A model generated the notes under the pieces. The model did not search any database and had not been told where the DNA came from. It saw nothing but the letters and a program-made list of their open reading frames with translations. A stretch of DNA of 64,000 nt from Gaeumannomyces sp. JS-464 (taxonomy: Eukaryota > Ascomycota > Sordariomycetes > Magnaporthales > Magnaporthaceae): contig NGZR01000007.1 in the NCBI GenBank assembly GCA_002197995.1, positions 1,198,399-1,262,398 on the forward strand, given 5' to 3'. Both the position numbers and the translations under genes were made by a program. Below are positions 1 through 11,824 of this stretch, piece by piece. Each line of letters begins with the position of its first letter. The first letter of the stretch is position 1.

Positions 1-30
1 GAGCTTTGTGCCTTCCACATGTGAATCGCT

Positions 31-841
31 TCAGAGCCCCTGAGTCTGCGCTGGAGTGAATTTTTCGACCCGGTTCCGGCAAACCCCTGGAATGCCCGAA
101 GAATCATCCCGGTCTACGTCCCTCCTCGGCTGCCCTTCCGACCCAAGTTCCTGCGTGCCGCAAGGGATATCGGTGGGGCTCTTGAGGGGCTCGAGGATGA
201 AATCGTCGTAGGTCACCAGGTTGCCGGCATGGGGGGTCAGCTGCGCTTTCCCGGAAGCGTCCTTGGTGACCGTGAGGCGGGTAGAGTAGCTAAAGCAAGG
301 GGTCAGCGGTTGCCCCACGAAGCAGCAACCGAAGACGGGCGCGAGGACTCACTAGGCCCGCGAGCAGTTCAGGCCGTCGTAAGTCGTCTCGGAGATGCCG
401 AGGACCAGGTACGTCTTGCGGTCCGCCGTCTCCGAGTCGACCGTGGTGGCGTTGGGCAGGTGGTTCCGGTGCTTGTTGCCGCCCGGCGGCAGGAGCCTCT
501 CCTTGAACTGGGCGATGGCCGCGGCACCCGTCGCGACGGTGCCGCGCGCGATGAACTGGCCCGACGGCGTGAAGAAGTCGACGAAGCCGTCGCTGGAGGA
601 GGTGAGCTCGGAGAAGGCGTAGAGTCTGCACGGACCAGAAGTGACAGAGCGAAACAGAGTCAGTTCCCAAGGCTACTGATGGAGAGGTCTTTTTGTAGGC
701 GTGGGGGATGGCGGTGGCTGACTGTTCCAGGTATGGGCCGAAGGCAGGCTCGACGTCGGCCGAAGGGGTGTATAAGGCCATGGTCACGGCCGCCGCGGCG
801 CCCAGCAAGGGCAGACAAGTGATGATGTTGTTGATCTGCAT
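31..841 (-). CDS. Secreted NTF2/SnoaL-like protein
   Basis: Three-exon model, about 216 residues: 841-723, 625-353, 289-31. The start has a clear signal peptide (MQINNIITCLPLLG then an Ala-rich stretch). The body reads like a single NTF2-like (SnoaL-type) alpha+beta barrel: LYAFSEL, then DGFVDFFTPSGQFIARG, KTYLVLGISETTYDG and a closing strand pair around YSTRLTVTK and YDDFILEP. Intron 2 is well supported (GTGAGT donor, TTTAG acceptor, phases match). Intron 1 is less certain: the only donor that restores the frame is a weak GTCAGC at 722. The acceptor CAG at 626-628 and a CTGAC branch site are good. The family contains both enzymes and non-catalytic ligand-binding proteins, so no reaction is assigned. 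The C-terminal 35 residues are charged and look disordered. Confidence 0.6.
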
Positions 842-3525
842 CTCGTGGTCGGCTTGGGAGTCATGACGACTACTTCCTCGACGGGACCTTGGAGCGCTCA
901 GCCCCAGATCTTTATGTGTCCATCAGGCCATCGCGTTGACTGCCTACCCCTCTCGGGGATCACAGGGGTTAATCGGTAAACCTGCCAGGGGGTAGATAAC
1001 TCGGCAAACAACACCAAGCGAATCGCAAATTGGGAAAGGATCCACCGAAAATAACCTTTGTGATACCCACAAGTGTGTGGGGCGGCGTGACCCTGCGCTG
1101 CGGGCTCGGGCCGAAGCGCCGATGACTTCCCCGCCGCGTGCAGTCCCCCCTGATGACAATTCCGAACAGACCCACAGCCTTCGGAAAAGTTTTGCGAACC
1201 CGTGATCGATGGCTACTGCTGCTAGCAAGTAGAACTCTAATAGATCTACGTCAAGGGCTTGGATATGGCAGGCTGCTGCCCGCACTTGCTGCGCCACCAT
1301 CTTCCGCCGGTCAATTGTGAATGGGGTCGTTGGGCATTTCACGAGCTCGTCGACGGAGCCGCCCCACCCACAAAGATGAGGCACATGGGCGATTCACTCC
1401 TCTCGTCTTCGCTCAGGCGCCAATGGAGCGTGGTAGGGACTTGGTCACGGAGAGATTTGGGGAATTTGAGCTGTCGGTCTGTCGATAACGAATGAGAAGG
1501 CAAGCCCGTACGTCTATTCCGGAGTATCCTTCGAGGCCTGAACGCCGGCACAAGTCGTTCATCCCTGAGACGAAGCTCTTACATTGGGCCGGCCTTTTAG
1601 CACGTCTACCTGGCCACCACCCACAGGACAGAACACGATTCGTATTTCGAAATCTAGGTGATGTCTACAGCGCCAGCGAGCCGCAAAGAGAATAACCGTG
1701 GCAGCCCCCGCTGATGATTCGGTCAAAATCTGCGGGCACAACACAACGAGCTCACTGCATGGATAATGAAGTGCCCAACACTGGAGCCCAGCTGCCCCTG
1801 AAGCAGCCAGAGCTACGCAGCAGGCTGTGGCAGTGACAGCTCAAAGACTTGACAAACGGTCTATCAAGAGTAGGTATGCGGCAGGAGAGTATGCCGGCCG
1901 CCAGGAGAGGCAGGCACGCAATATGCTGCACTCGAACGCAAACCTACGTCTACAATCCCACTGAGGCACGACGCCGTCCCTTCTTCTTTGTTGATTCCAC
2001 TCACCTACAGGCATTGCCTGGGTGCCATACGCCTACCGCAGGCTATCGCGCCTTCTTGGAGAGGAAGATGGCCTCTCTGGCACCGCCAGTTTTCCGGTTC
2101 CTTGTATTGGGTGACTAGGGGCCTGGTTCGGTCTGACGGCGCTTTCTCCTAGAAGGCAATTGAAGGTCAGCACAGCGACACTAGTGATCGGGTCGTGGGC
2201 GGCAGGTGGGAATGGCGGGAAAGTCAGGAACCTAGGTACCTAACAAGGCTGGGCTGGCCGTCCATGTCGGGCTTCGTAGTCGTTGCTATGTAAGTCGATG
2301 ATTGAGCCAAGATCTTTTCGCTAGGTTATGTTTTAGGAAGCGGCGTTCCCTTCGCGCTAAGTGCCCTGGGCCGAAAGACAAGGCAGTCGCGCGCTTAGTA
2401 GGTAGTTGGCCTCTGAAACTCGGGCAATGGCGGTTCAGGGGTGCTGAAGGGGGAAACGGCGAGCAGGAATTGAGGAATCTTGACGTCCACGCATGCCATG
2501 CTCCTGACTCCTTGGTAATGGGACATCGCTGGGGTGCAAGGCAGGAGCGTACACGCGCTTCCCTCCTTGCCAGCGCCGGGCAGCAACACACAAGCAGATT
2601 GACGGAGCCAAGAGCGCTCCCTGCCATGATTGAAATCAAGCGCAGAAAGCGCCTCGTGAGCTGAATGACGGGGTATTTAGATGTCATCGAACACTTCTCT
2701 CCTGGCCGGCCCAGTTCTTCTCCTTTCCATCCAGCACCGGCCATTCTTTGGACATCGGCCAGTCCCGCAAGACATTCTACCCTCCTAGCATGCGCCCCTT
2801 TTCTCCTCATGTCCTCCTCCTGCATGCCGTCGCGTTCTCGACCGAACTAACTACCACGGCACCAGTGCATTCCCACCCTCCGGCCGACTCAGCGAAACCC
2901 TACGCCCTGGGCACATCGAACACTCCTGCCCCTCTCTGGCTGTCTTCCCCATTCATTCTGTCCATCTTCTTTCGCTGCCTCTGTTTCATTCATTTGCAGT
3001 TGGCCACACTTGTCGCCGGTGCATTGCTTCTTGTCTCCTCTTCTGCACCCTGCTCCATCTCATCCTTGCCTGCCTACCGCTTCTTCCACTTCACTTTTCT
3101 CCCTTTCCAGCCCTTTGTTGCCTCAGAGATTGACGACTTTGTCGCGGCTTTGACCCTCATCATCGGCAAACTGATCCAGCCAAGCCAACTGTGCATCGCT
3201 TTCTCTGCTTTTGCCTTGCCAGAGTATTCCTTCAAAGGTGGGGACCTCCACTCCGGGCGGCCAGCCTTCAGATGAAGAGAGTATAATCATCAGACTACGC
3301 ACCCGTGAAATGAAGAGATATCTGATTGCGGCGTGCGTGGGATGAAGAGCATTGTTACGACTTTCGGATGATGGTTGGTACGTCAGGAGTTGGAAGGAGG
3401 AACCCACTCAGCACGTCGGTGCTGATAAATACAGGCCTTCATGCCCTTCTCCACAACAGGTTCCATATCTCCACGTCGACGACACCGACCCTCCCACGTC
3501 ACAGCTACGAACTCAAACGCCGAGC

Positions 3526-3572
3526 GGCACCGACGAGCCATGGCATTGACGAACTGTGGCACCGACGAGCCA
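3526..3572. repeat. 15-bp direct repeat, two copies
   Basis: GGCACCGACGAGCCA occurs at 3526-3540 and again at 3558-3572, a spacing of 32 bp. It lies in non-coding sequence and its function is unknown. Confidence 0.8.
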
Positions 3573-4815
3573 CGACACCGGTCGATGGCGGGACCAAGAT
3601 ACACTTTGATGGCGGCAGGGGAGGATGAGAATAGTATGACCCGATGGTCTAGTGGTCTGGTGGCTTATGCCCTGCTAGCCTTTTATCTGTTTCCTCCTCC
3701 ATGTCCCCGCCGTCCCGGCCCTTGAGGCGGCGTCTGGCGCCTCTTTGTATTTACGTTCGCTGGTGCATGGAAGTTATTCGTCGCCACGATCTAGCTCCGC
3801 CTTTGCCTTCCATAGGCCAGCCGCTTCCTCCCTGCGCCTTGTTTTTCCCTTGCATATATCTCCCTAGAATGCGATCAAAAAAACGCAGTGTTGTGCCTCA
3901 GGGCTCTGTGACACTTTGTCCGATGTCCCCAGACCCGAAGGGCAGTCCAAGCCAAGACAATACGGCTCTTCCCGGAAGCTCACCACAGGCGCAATAGGTT
4001 ACCGTGTTTCAGTAAAGCGACTTCCATTGAAATATGTGCCCTACTCCCCAATGCCCAGCCAGAAAAATAAATGTCGTACCTCAGAGATTCGACGCATTTT
4101 TAGCCCCTGTCTCCAGCCCCGATATGTAGCTCGAGTTGAGGGACAGGACGATATTGTGGTTGTGCTCATCGTCGGCGCAATGGGGGCATTTTTACGACCC
4201 CGGGACCGCGGTTTGGTCCGTCCAGGGTTGGAAGAAACGTCGACGGAAGTGCTTCTGTCGTGCCCGGGCAAGGCTCGCGAGTATTTTATCTCCAAAGGAT
4301 CCTGAATTTATCCCTCTTTATAGCATCTAGTCTCGCTGAGCCCTGGGTCCCCAAGGTATTTTCTCTCCTCCCCTGTATACGCACCCATGGCGTGTCGAAC
4401 CAATGCAGATGGGAAGCTATTTTCCACCCGGCGGAACAGGCAAATGTTCAAGTCTAAGCGTCCGGTTTCTGCGCCTTGCAACCATGTTTTAACGTCATTC
4501 TAGCTCAGGTCGCCCCGAAGAAATCCATCGACGCGGTACAGAGGATCAGAATTGTTAGTGCCGTGGATCTACCAGGGTATGAGCCAGGGGTTAGGCCAGG
4601 GGTGCCGGTGAGGTAGGGGTACACAGACTGCCGCACAATTTGTAGTACAAATCAATGTATTTAACTCAGCTAACCGTTCCTAATAATCAAAATGGTCACC
4701 TCCGTTAGCTTTTACCAACTGCGGCCTCCTGACCATGGAACGGGCCAACTGCTCTAGAAAATCAGAAGGTACAGCATGCGCCTGCAGAGCGTGCACTTGA
4801 GAGGGCATTGGTTGG

Positions 4816-4875
4816 AGGTATCGCGGTGCAAATTGCCGGCGTTGGGGGGTGGATTGAAGGTATCGCGGTGCAAAT
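4816..4875. repeat. 18-bp direct repeat, two copies
   Basis: AGGTATCGCGGTGCAAAT is present at 4816-4833 and 4858-4875, a period of 42 bp. The spacer is G-rich. No flanking inverted repeats are visible, so this is not evidence of a mobile element. Confidence 0.85.
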
Positions 4876-5335
4876 CGAAGGCTGGCCGGGGGTCTCTAAC
4901 AGCGGAATTCTATTAGATTTCATGGGCGATTCAAGCGGTAGGGGTAACGGGTAGAGGTACATCGATTTGGGTGCAATTTTCTATGCGGAAAGATGTCCCT
5001 AGATACGGAGGCCTAAATAGGAAGGGTCCCGGAAGGATCCACCGCAGCAACAATTCTGATCCTTGAAGGGTGTACTGTACACTGTAGAATCTTTCAGTGG
5101 GGGCCCCGCAGATTACGTCAGTGGGTACTCCACCAACACCAGCCCCATCCCCATCCCCATCCCACCAATCGGTCGCAGCGCAATCCTCCTCACCCATCTC
5201 TTCTTACATGCAGCCGCTTTCGACGTTTGGCAGGCACTCAATTGAAATGCGAAAACCATGCCAAATCTATTACCACATAGAATTCGCGGTAGCCCTTCCA
5301 TATACACACAACTCCTATTCTTCTGCCAAGGAGTC

Positions 5336-6163
5336 CTACACAGGCTGGTTGGTGAGGTTGGCGAAGGCCGCAGCGTCAGTTCCGAATATGGCCGTCCAGA
5401 CTGACGCAAAGAGGAGACCGAACCCGAGCCCGAGCGGACCCCAAACCTTGAGGCCGTCGATCCCGGATAGCCCGCCGTAGGTGCCCACCGCGTTCTGGGC
5501 CTGGAAGCCTGCGACGATGACGACGAGGATGAAGAAGCGCCTGTCGTGCGCCCGGCTTCTCTCTTGAAACGCCAGGAAGAGGAGGACGAGGTAGCCTAAA
5601 CCACAAATGGCGTAAGCTGCAATAAGGAAGCTCCGAGCCACGTTGTCCTCTTGATTGGCAGTCCCGAGGGACAGAACAGGAACGGCGAGGCTTCCGGTTG
5701 TCGCGAGTAGCCCTGCGCCATTGATCAGAACGCTCATGGCCGTGAGGGGAAAGGATATGGCGGCCACCGGCGTTGAGATGCCGGAGACGAAGACAAGCAA
5801 TCCCGCTAGAACCAGGAGCGGGTGGAGGCGGCGGGCCGGCCCGCGACGGCGGGGCGAGGTATCGTGGAGCCCTACCGATCCCGTTGTCGAAGTGACGGCC
5901 TCGGAAGATGCCAGGACACGACCTGTGGCAGAGTGAGGAGGAAAGAGCGCGCGATAAGTCTCGTCGGAGGCTACTCCGGCGCCGAGGCTTGTCCAATGGT
6001 TTAGCTAGAGAGACGGATGGCCATGGCTGTTAGCCAAACGTGAGAAGAAATAGAGATAGGGACAGCTAACAGGGTGGGAGACATGAATCACCATCGGCAC
6101 TAGCTTGATATTCGGTACCGCGATTTTCCAGATTCTTTCCGTGAAAACCGAAGCGGAAATCAT
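5336..6163 (-). CDS. Putative four-helix membrane protein
   Basis: The main exon (6004-5336) is open from a CTCTCTAG acceptor to the stop and gives about 222 residues. An N-terminal part rich in Ser/Thr and Arg is followed by four hydrophobic segments: LVLAGLLVFVSGISTPV, a stretch around LINGAGLLATTGSLAVPVL, AAYAICGLGYLVLLFLAF and a C-terminal pair around FFILVVIVAGF and GPLGLGFGLLFASVW. No ATG precedes the first helix in this exon. A tentative 15-codon first exon (6163-6119, starting MISASVFTER) has a GTACCG donor, a GCTAAC branch site near 6030 and a phase match, giving about 237 residues. I do not recognise the family. Helix placement suggests a four-span membrane protein, function unknown. 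Confidence 0.5.
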
Positions 6164-8315
6164 GGTTGCGTGCAAGATGCTCAACAGAGAAGGAGGGTTG
6201 CGAATCGTGGCTGGTGGGCGAACTTCGTCTCTTTGCAGAAATCCTTTCGAGCTCGTAGAAGGCCAGCCAAGGAACGAACAGCCATGCAAAAATATGAGAA
6301 AATGAAAAAGAAGAGGATAAACAATATGGTTCGAACGGTCCGCTGTTACTTTTACAAAATAACATCGGGTCGGCGACGAGCGATGGCTGTTGAGTTGAGG
6401 CAAAGAGGCGGTGCATGCTCCGTTCTGTCTGATATTGACCCCAAATTATGTGACCTGCAGGATGGCCATGCCCATTTGCACACCATGTCGCAATGCACGA
6501 CGTTCATTCCAACGGGCGCAGTGGGGCCCACAAAAAAAGCTGTAGGCATCCAAGAGGAGGCTAGGAGCATGTCCCTATTGGGCGACGGTGGTCAGAACCA
6601 CCGCATGCAAGGTGTGTTTTCCATACCGGGTTAGCCTAGGCGCCGAATCGCAATGTGGGCAAACAGCCCCTTGCTTCCCAGCGACGTGGCGAGTTCGAAA
6701 GTCGTGATTTTATTGCCTCGTGTCGACCCTGAACCAGAGCCATCGTGAGAAATCTGTACGAGCGTGACGCCACAAAGGCAGGAGACAGAACAAAATCAAG
6801 TACAGTGGGTTTGGGGAAGCTTCAATGCGCTTGTCCGTGGATGGAGGAGACACGGAAAAGTCTCGACGGCAACATAGGACAAGGAGATGACGGAGTGTGG
6901 AAGAAGCGTTAAAGCCCAGAGAATGGATTGCTGAGCCTGTAGGTTATTTCACTTCGTTGCAATGCCCGTTTTTCTTCAAAAACGCGGAAACCTACTGATT
7001 TTTCTCTTCCTGGAAGTCTGATGTTGGGCGTCAAACAAAAATATGTAGGTGCCTACCTACCACCTACCTACCTAGGTATGTAGATATAGATAAATCGAGC
7101 TATCCATGGGCACGAACAAACTTGTTCCCTTTCATTACCGCATTGCAATTCAAAAGTACAGTCGTATTTAAAGATAGTGTTGTACGCTCGTTACCCCGAA
7201 TTCCCGCCCGTTTTTTCCTCAATAGGGTTCAGACAACGAAGAACTGCCAACACGATACGATCTCAAGATACGGTCCACAAACGCCCGAACAGAAGATATC
7301 CAGGGTCCTCTGAAGCTTACAGCAGTTGGTGAAAGATGTAGTAGCTGGAGCCATGGTTCTTGTAGCAAAGGTTCAGCCACTTTAAAACGGAGTTCCCATA
7401 CAGCACTTGTTATCGAGAGCCCCATTCGAGGAATTGAACAATACCTAGCGCGTAATATGGCATAGAAGAACTTGCGACTCCGGAGGAGGTTTAGACGTGT
7501 CAGTGTGTGGCAGTGGGATCCCGCCAAGCTCGAGGGGGTCGGAGGTCGGCAGCGCAGAATGGGAGACACCTCTAGGTAACCGCTTGGCTCTGTAGGGAGC
7601 GGACAGACATGCGTTCAGGCTAGGCGTTCGAGCAAAAATGGCTGTTTTGCCCATCGCGACACATTTTGTGTTAAAGCAGCATATTTGCGCGTATCGTACG
7701 CCTGGTGTTGGGCCGCGTCCTCCTGCGCGTGCACTCAGAGGGACCCGGGCGACCTTGCATCATGGGATCATTGATCTGCCATATTAAAAAGATAGCTAGG
7801 TAGAAACGTAGCACAATATCTCGAGAATTGGAATTAGAGGCTCTGTTGCGTGGCTCGGAGTTGAGAGTGTCGTTGTAACGCTTGCTCGTCTACCTTGGCC
7901 GTACCAAAGTATCAATCAACACCCCCCCCCCCGGGAAGTGTGGCGGTTCATCACTGCCTGGAAAGCGGCCCCAGGGTGTGTGATTGGAGAATGGATCGTT
8001 GGGCACAGCGGTGCGCTTCGGTGCGGGTGTGCTTCCCAGGGGATTTCTTCGCGGCTGAATCCAGCACCGCATCAAAAACGAACCATGCCGTCAAACGCCG
8101 CAGGGTTAGGGTCTGAATCCCGCGCCGTTACCTAAGCCACCCACCAGCCAATCACGCCAACGCTTTTGTCAAGCAATTCGAGTTGCGGGAACTTTGGAGA
8201 CATGCCCGCAAAACGGCCCGGCGGCGACGACGACGAACCGACCGACCGACGTCAATTGAACTGAGCGGAAACGCCGCGTTTCCCCCCTCCACTCGGAAAT
8301 CGCCAACCCAAAAAA
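6164..8315. other. Intergenic, upstream of complex I gene
   Basis: No gene recognised. It contains a palindromic CCTACCTAGG-type stretch at 7045-7083 and a C-run at 7921-7932. The last few hundred bases are the likely promoter and leader of the plus-strand complex I gene. Confidence 0.5.
7045..7083. repeat. TAGGT/ACCTA palindromic repeat
   Basis: A run of TAGGT, CCTACC and ACCTA units ending in CCTAGGTATGTAG. Similar strings recur in other intergenic parts of the window (about 2231, 15491-15524, 61777, 63347). Confidence 0.7.
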
Positions 8316-9377
8316 ATGTCGAGCAAGCTGTCCCCCTCTTCCGGACCGCCGCACGGTCGGCGTGCCGCCGCGCATCACGGCCGCAGCCCCAGACCCGAGC
8401 CATATCGTCGACGGCGGCGAGGCGAAGCGACAGCCTCATGGTAGTACGTCTCCTCCCCCCGAAACACCCCGATGATGGCACGGACAGTCCCTGCGACCGT
8501 CGTATGGGAGCCAGGCAGCTTCCTCCGGGTCCAATTGGGTCGCAGGACAGAGGACAGCGGGCGAACCCAACCCCACAAAGAACACGATAGACTGACGTCT
8601 GCACGCAGCACCGCGACACCCCAGACAACAACCCGGACATACCGTTCAAGTTCAGCGCGCAGAACGAAAAGGTCATCGCCGAGATCCTGAAGCGCTACCC
8701 GCCCCAGTACAAGAAGGCGGCCGTCATGCCGCTGCTCGACATCGGCCAGCGCCAGCACGGCTTCACCAGCATCAGCGTCATGAAGAACGAGGTCGCCCGC
8801 CTGCTCGAGATGCCGCCGATGCGCGTCTACGAGGTCGCGTCCTTTTACACCATGTACAACCGCACCCCGGTCGGCAAGTTCTTTGTCCAGGCCTGCACTA
8901 CGGTATGTTACTTTTTATTTTTTTATTTTTTATTATCCCGCTTCGCGGGACCATGTCATCTCGACGAATGAAACAGAAACGAAATCTCTAACACCTGAAA
9001 AAAAGACACCCTGCCAACTCGGCGGCTGCGGCTCCGACGTCATCGTCAAGGCCATCCGCGAACACCTCGGCATCGAGCAGGGCCAGACGACAAAGGACGG
9101 GCTCTTCACCTTCATCGAGGTCGAGTGCCTCGGCGCCTGCGTCAACGCGCCCATGATCCAGATCAACGACGACTACTACGAGGACCTGACCCCGGACTCG
9201 GTCAAGTCGCTCCTGACCGCCCTCAAGGGCTCGGCCGCCGCCGGCTCCGGCGCCAAAAAAGCCGCCGTGCCCAAGCCGGGACCCCTCTCCGGCCGCGACA
9301 CGTGCGAGAACAGCGCCGGCCTGACCAACCTGACGAGCCAGCCGTGGAGCATCGAGACGACGAGGAAAGACCTGTAG
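8316..9377 (+). CDS. nuo-24: NADH:ubiquinone oxidoreductase 24 kDa subunit
   Basis: Mitochondrial complex I subunit (NDUFV2/NuoE family), peripheral arm, carrying the [2Fe-2S] cluster N1a. Exons 8316-8443, 8609-8902 and 9006-9377, about 264 residues. The conserved core ([35 protein letters not shown]) and the four cluster cysteines are present: C-TTTP-C across the second intron and C-LGA-C in [11 protein letters not shown]. The C-terminus [13 protein letters not shown] is typical. Exon 1 encodes an Arg/Ala/Ser-rich import presequence, but the frame opened by ATG 8316 (MSSKLSP) stops after 40-odd codons. The presequence [11 protein letters not shown]...SDSLMV lies one frame away, and one extra base in the C-run at 8332-8336 joins them and makes exon 1 exactly 43 codons. 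Intron 1 has a good GTACGT donor. Intron 2 ends in AAG rather than CAG/TAG. The identification is secure; only the N-terminal reading is broken. Confidence 0.93.
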
Positions 9378-9898
9378 GGGAAGTAAAGGTTGTTAGGTGT
9401 GGAGAGTTGAGTTGGACTGGGGGTTGTTAAAAAGCAAAAGGCTGGTCAGGGATGGGTGGTCACCGATGCTGCGCGCCCTTGATGATGGCCTGGGAGGGTG
9501 GGTTCCGGGAGGGTCCGTCCGAGGGAGTGGGGGATAGACCGTTGTTCTCTGTACATACAACCCGTATTGTGGAAGTCAATGCATAAAACCGACCATTCCG
9601 GTCGGTGGCTGTGTATGGCGGTTTTGATGTCATACGTATAGGCCTCTCATGCAGATGTTCCGTTTCCTGAACAAAGTTTTGATCCTATCAACCTGTACAT
9701 GGGAAGAAAATGCCATCCTACGGTATTTGATATTTCTCTCATGGCAAACGTGACATAACTCCTGAAAACCCTCGTAAACCATGGCAAGTAATGATCCTGA
9801 TTCTTCAATGATCTCAACTGGCTTTGTGTATCAACTCTTTTCCAGATTTCAAACTTTAAGTGCAGATCTGCTCCCGGAAAACAACATACTCTTCGTCA
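9378..9898. other. Convergent intergenic region
   Basis: About 520 bp between two converging genes, so it must hold both 3' untranslated regions. An ATAAAA string near 9583 could serve the plus-strand transcript. Nothing else is seen. Confidence 0.5.
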
Positions 9899-11824
9899 TC
9901 AACCCCTAGCCCGCTCGCCGAGCCTCAGGATCCAGCCGTCGCCCTGCCTCTTGCCGCCGGGGCCCATGCCGCCCCAGATGACGACGGCGTTCTCGTCGTG
10001 GTCGACCGAGGTGGCGATGCAGCCGCGGGGCCCGGGCCCCTCGGCGGCGCTCGGGTCGTCCTCGTCGTAAGCGGCCGTCTCGACGCGGTACCAGTGGCCC
10101 TCGCCCGTCTTGCGCCTGAAGACGGTCAGGACCGCGTCCGTGACGCTGGCCATGCTCATGCCGAGCGACGGGACCTGGAACGCCCAGACGTCGTCCCAGT
10201 ACTGCTTGTCGCCGCCCTCGCCCAGGATGAGGAGGAGGTACTCGCGGCCACCGCCAGTCGTGACGGCGCAGAGGCTGTGGGCGCTGCGCGCGCCGGGCCA
10301 GGGGTGCTGGTCGACGAGCGACTTGGCCGCACCCTCCCCCTCGTCGGCCACGGACACGCCCGGCGCCTCCTCGGCGAGCGTCTTCCAGCCGTCGCCGCGG
10401 GCCGTGACGTTGACCTCGTCGCCGACGGCGCTGACGTCGTCGAAGGTGTCGAGGCCCAGCTCCAAAAAGTCGATGCGGCCGCCCTGGGGCTGGCCGGCGC
10501 CGTCGGCGCCGCCGAAGCGGTAGAGGCGCGACTTGCTGATGCACACGGCGGACCCCTGCCTGCCGGGGCCGGGCGCGTCGGGGAGCTGCTGCCAGACGCG
10601 GGTGTGGACGTCAAAGGCCCAAGCCTCGGTGCTCAGCGAGCCGTCGGCCAGGCGGCCGCCGTGCACAAACAGGGTGCCGTAGCCGTCTGACTCCTCGTCG
10701 ATCGCGTGCGCGGCGATGTTGCCGACGACGGGCGCCTGGGGGATGCCCACCTCTGCGCGGTCGCCCTCGGCCCACTCGCGCCAGCCGGCCGCCTTGTCGG
10801 GCCCGCGCATCTTCTTGCGGTTCGTCCCGTTGCCCGGCTGGCCCGGCCGGTCGGTCGCGGCGCAGCAGTGGCCGCTCCGAGCAGCGGGGAAGGCCTGGCG
10901 AGAGGCGGCGGGCGCGAGGGTCAGGGGCGCTGGTAGGGTCGCGGGCCTGGGGTCGAGGGCAGTCCAGGTGTGGGTGCGAGTGTCAAAGGCCCAGACACGG
11001 CCGCGCTCTTCGAGGGGTGGGGCCGTCTGCGGGTCCGGCCCGGGCTGGCGGCCGCCAAAGACGAGCACGCGGCTACCGATAACGGCCGAGGCGTGGCCGA
11101 CGCGCGGCGGCGGGACTTTGTGAGAGACCACCGAGGGCGACGCTGGGCCCTTTCCCTTGTCTTTCCGGGCGGCAGCCGGGGTGTCGTCCTCCTCATCACT
11201 ATCTGAATCCTCTTCCTCGCTGCTAGACTCTTCTTCCTCGCTAGATTCCTCTTCCTCTTCGGGCGGGGCTGGCGCGCGCCCCGCAGGGCTTGGCTCCCTG
11301 ATGACGGGAACGTTAGGAGCGTCGCCGAGTGGTATTTCGGTCAGGCCCTTGTCCTTGCTGGAGCTGGAGGATGCCGCGACACCCTCCTCCTGGGGCGCGT
11401 GCTCGACGGACTGGGGTGCGGGCTTCGGCTTGATGGCGTAGCAGTCGGCGCCGGCGAAACCCTGGGGCAGAGCGACGGCGTAGACATCGTTGTCGACAGG
11501 CTGGCGAACGCGGCCGTCACCGCCGAAGATGTAGGCGGTTCCGGCGACGACGTCGATGGTGTGGGACGAGCGGGGGAGGGGCGGAAGCGAGATGCGCTCC
11601 CAGGTACCCTTGAGGGCGCCACTCGACTGGTTGCCCTTGCCCCTCCCGATCGAGGGCAGGGCGGGCATGGCAGGCATCGAAGGCATCGAAGGCATCGAAG
11701 GCATCGAAGGCATCGACGGCATGTTGACCGAGGGCATGCTGACGCTCGGCATTTTTTGTAGAGACTGGGGGAGGGACTGCAGCCGCTCGGTAGTGCGGCG
11801 CTTGAGGGTGGTGAAGGTCTCCAT
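9899..11824 (-). CDS. Kelch/galactose-oxidase-type beta-propeller protein
   Basis: Single exon, 641 residues, intact. The start METFTTLKRR is the first ATG of the frame, in a good context (GCAGCCATGG). An N-terminal Met-Pro-Ser tripeptide repeat spans about residues 24-50, then kelch blades: SSHTIDVVAGTAYIFGG, VGHASAVIGSRVLVFGGR, YGTLFVHGGRLADGS, SRLYRFGGADGAG, and the last blades around YLLLILGEGG and VIWGGMGPGGK. Double-Gly and spaced Trp/Tyr residues of kelch repeats are visible. Between blades 1 and 2 sits a strongly acidic Ser/Glu/Asp segment at about residues 187-212. Such propellers act as protein-binding scaffolds; the partner is unknown. No signal peptide or membrane helix, so probably cytosolic or nuclear. 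Confidence 0.85.
   Translation of the reverse strand: METFTTLKRRTTERLQSLPQSLQKMPSVSMPSVNMPSMPSMPSMPSMPSMPAMPALPSIGRGKGNQSSGALKGTWERISLPPLPRSSHTIDVVAGTAYIFGGDGRVRQPVDNDVYAVALPQGFAGADCYAIKPKPAPQSVEHAPQEEGVAASSSSSKDKGLTEIPLGDAPNVPVIREPSPAGRAPAPPEEEEESSEEEESSSEEEDSDSDEEDDTPAAARKDKGKGPASPSVVSHKVPPPRVGHASAVIGSRVLVFGGRQPGPDPQTAPPLEERGRVWAFDTRTHTWTALDPRPATLPAPLTLAPAASRQAFPAARSGHCCAATDRPGQPGNGTNRKKMRGPDKAAGWREWAEGDRAEVGIPQAPVVGNIAAHAIDEESDGYGTLFVHGGRLADGSLSTEAWAFDVHTRVWQQLPDAPGPGRQGSAVCISKSRLYRFGGADGAGQPQGGRIDFLELGLDTFDDVSAVGDEVNVTARGDGWKTLAEEAPGVSVADEGEGAAKSLVDQHPWPGARSAHSLCAVTTGGGREYLLLILGEGGDKQYWDDVWAFQVPSLGMSMASVTDAVLTVFRRKTGEGHWYRVETAAYDEDDPSAAEGPGPRGCIATSVDHDENAVVIWGGMGPGGKRQGDGWILRLGERARG
11673..11717 (-). 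repeat. 9-bp tandem repeat coding Met-Pro-Ser
   Basis: GGCATCGAA is repeated four times and followed by one GGCATCGAC. Read on the minus strand each unit codes for Met-Pro-Ser. The near-perfect DNA identity suggests recent slippage expansion inside the kelch gene. Confidence 0.9.

Larger units (their letters stand above)
842..5335. other. Intergenic, no gene recognised
   Basis: About 4.5 kb with many overlapping short open frames on both strands, none with family-like sequence, intron structure or consistent codon use. It holds a pyrimidine-rich stretch at about 2700-3120 and two short direct repeats (listed separately). A tRNA A-box-like string lies near 3643 but has no B box. Confidence 0.5.

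Noticed and set aside
3636..3680. tRNA-like A box (TGGTCTAGTGG)
   Set aside because: No B box or T-arm within 100 bp and no cloverleaf can be drawn.
9906..10690. Long open frames antisense and out of frame to the kelch gene
   Set aside because: Shadows of a GC-rich coding region; Arg/Ala/Gly-rich without motifs.
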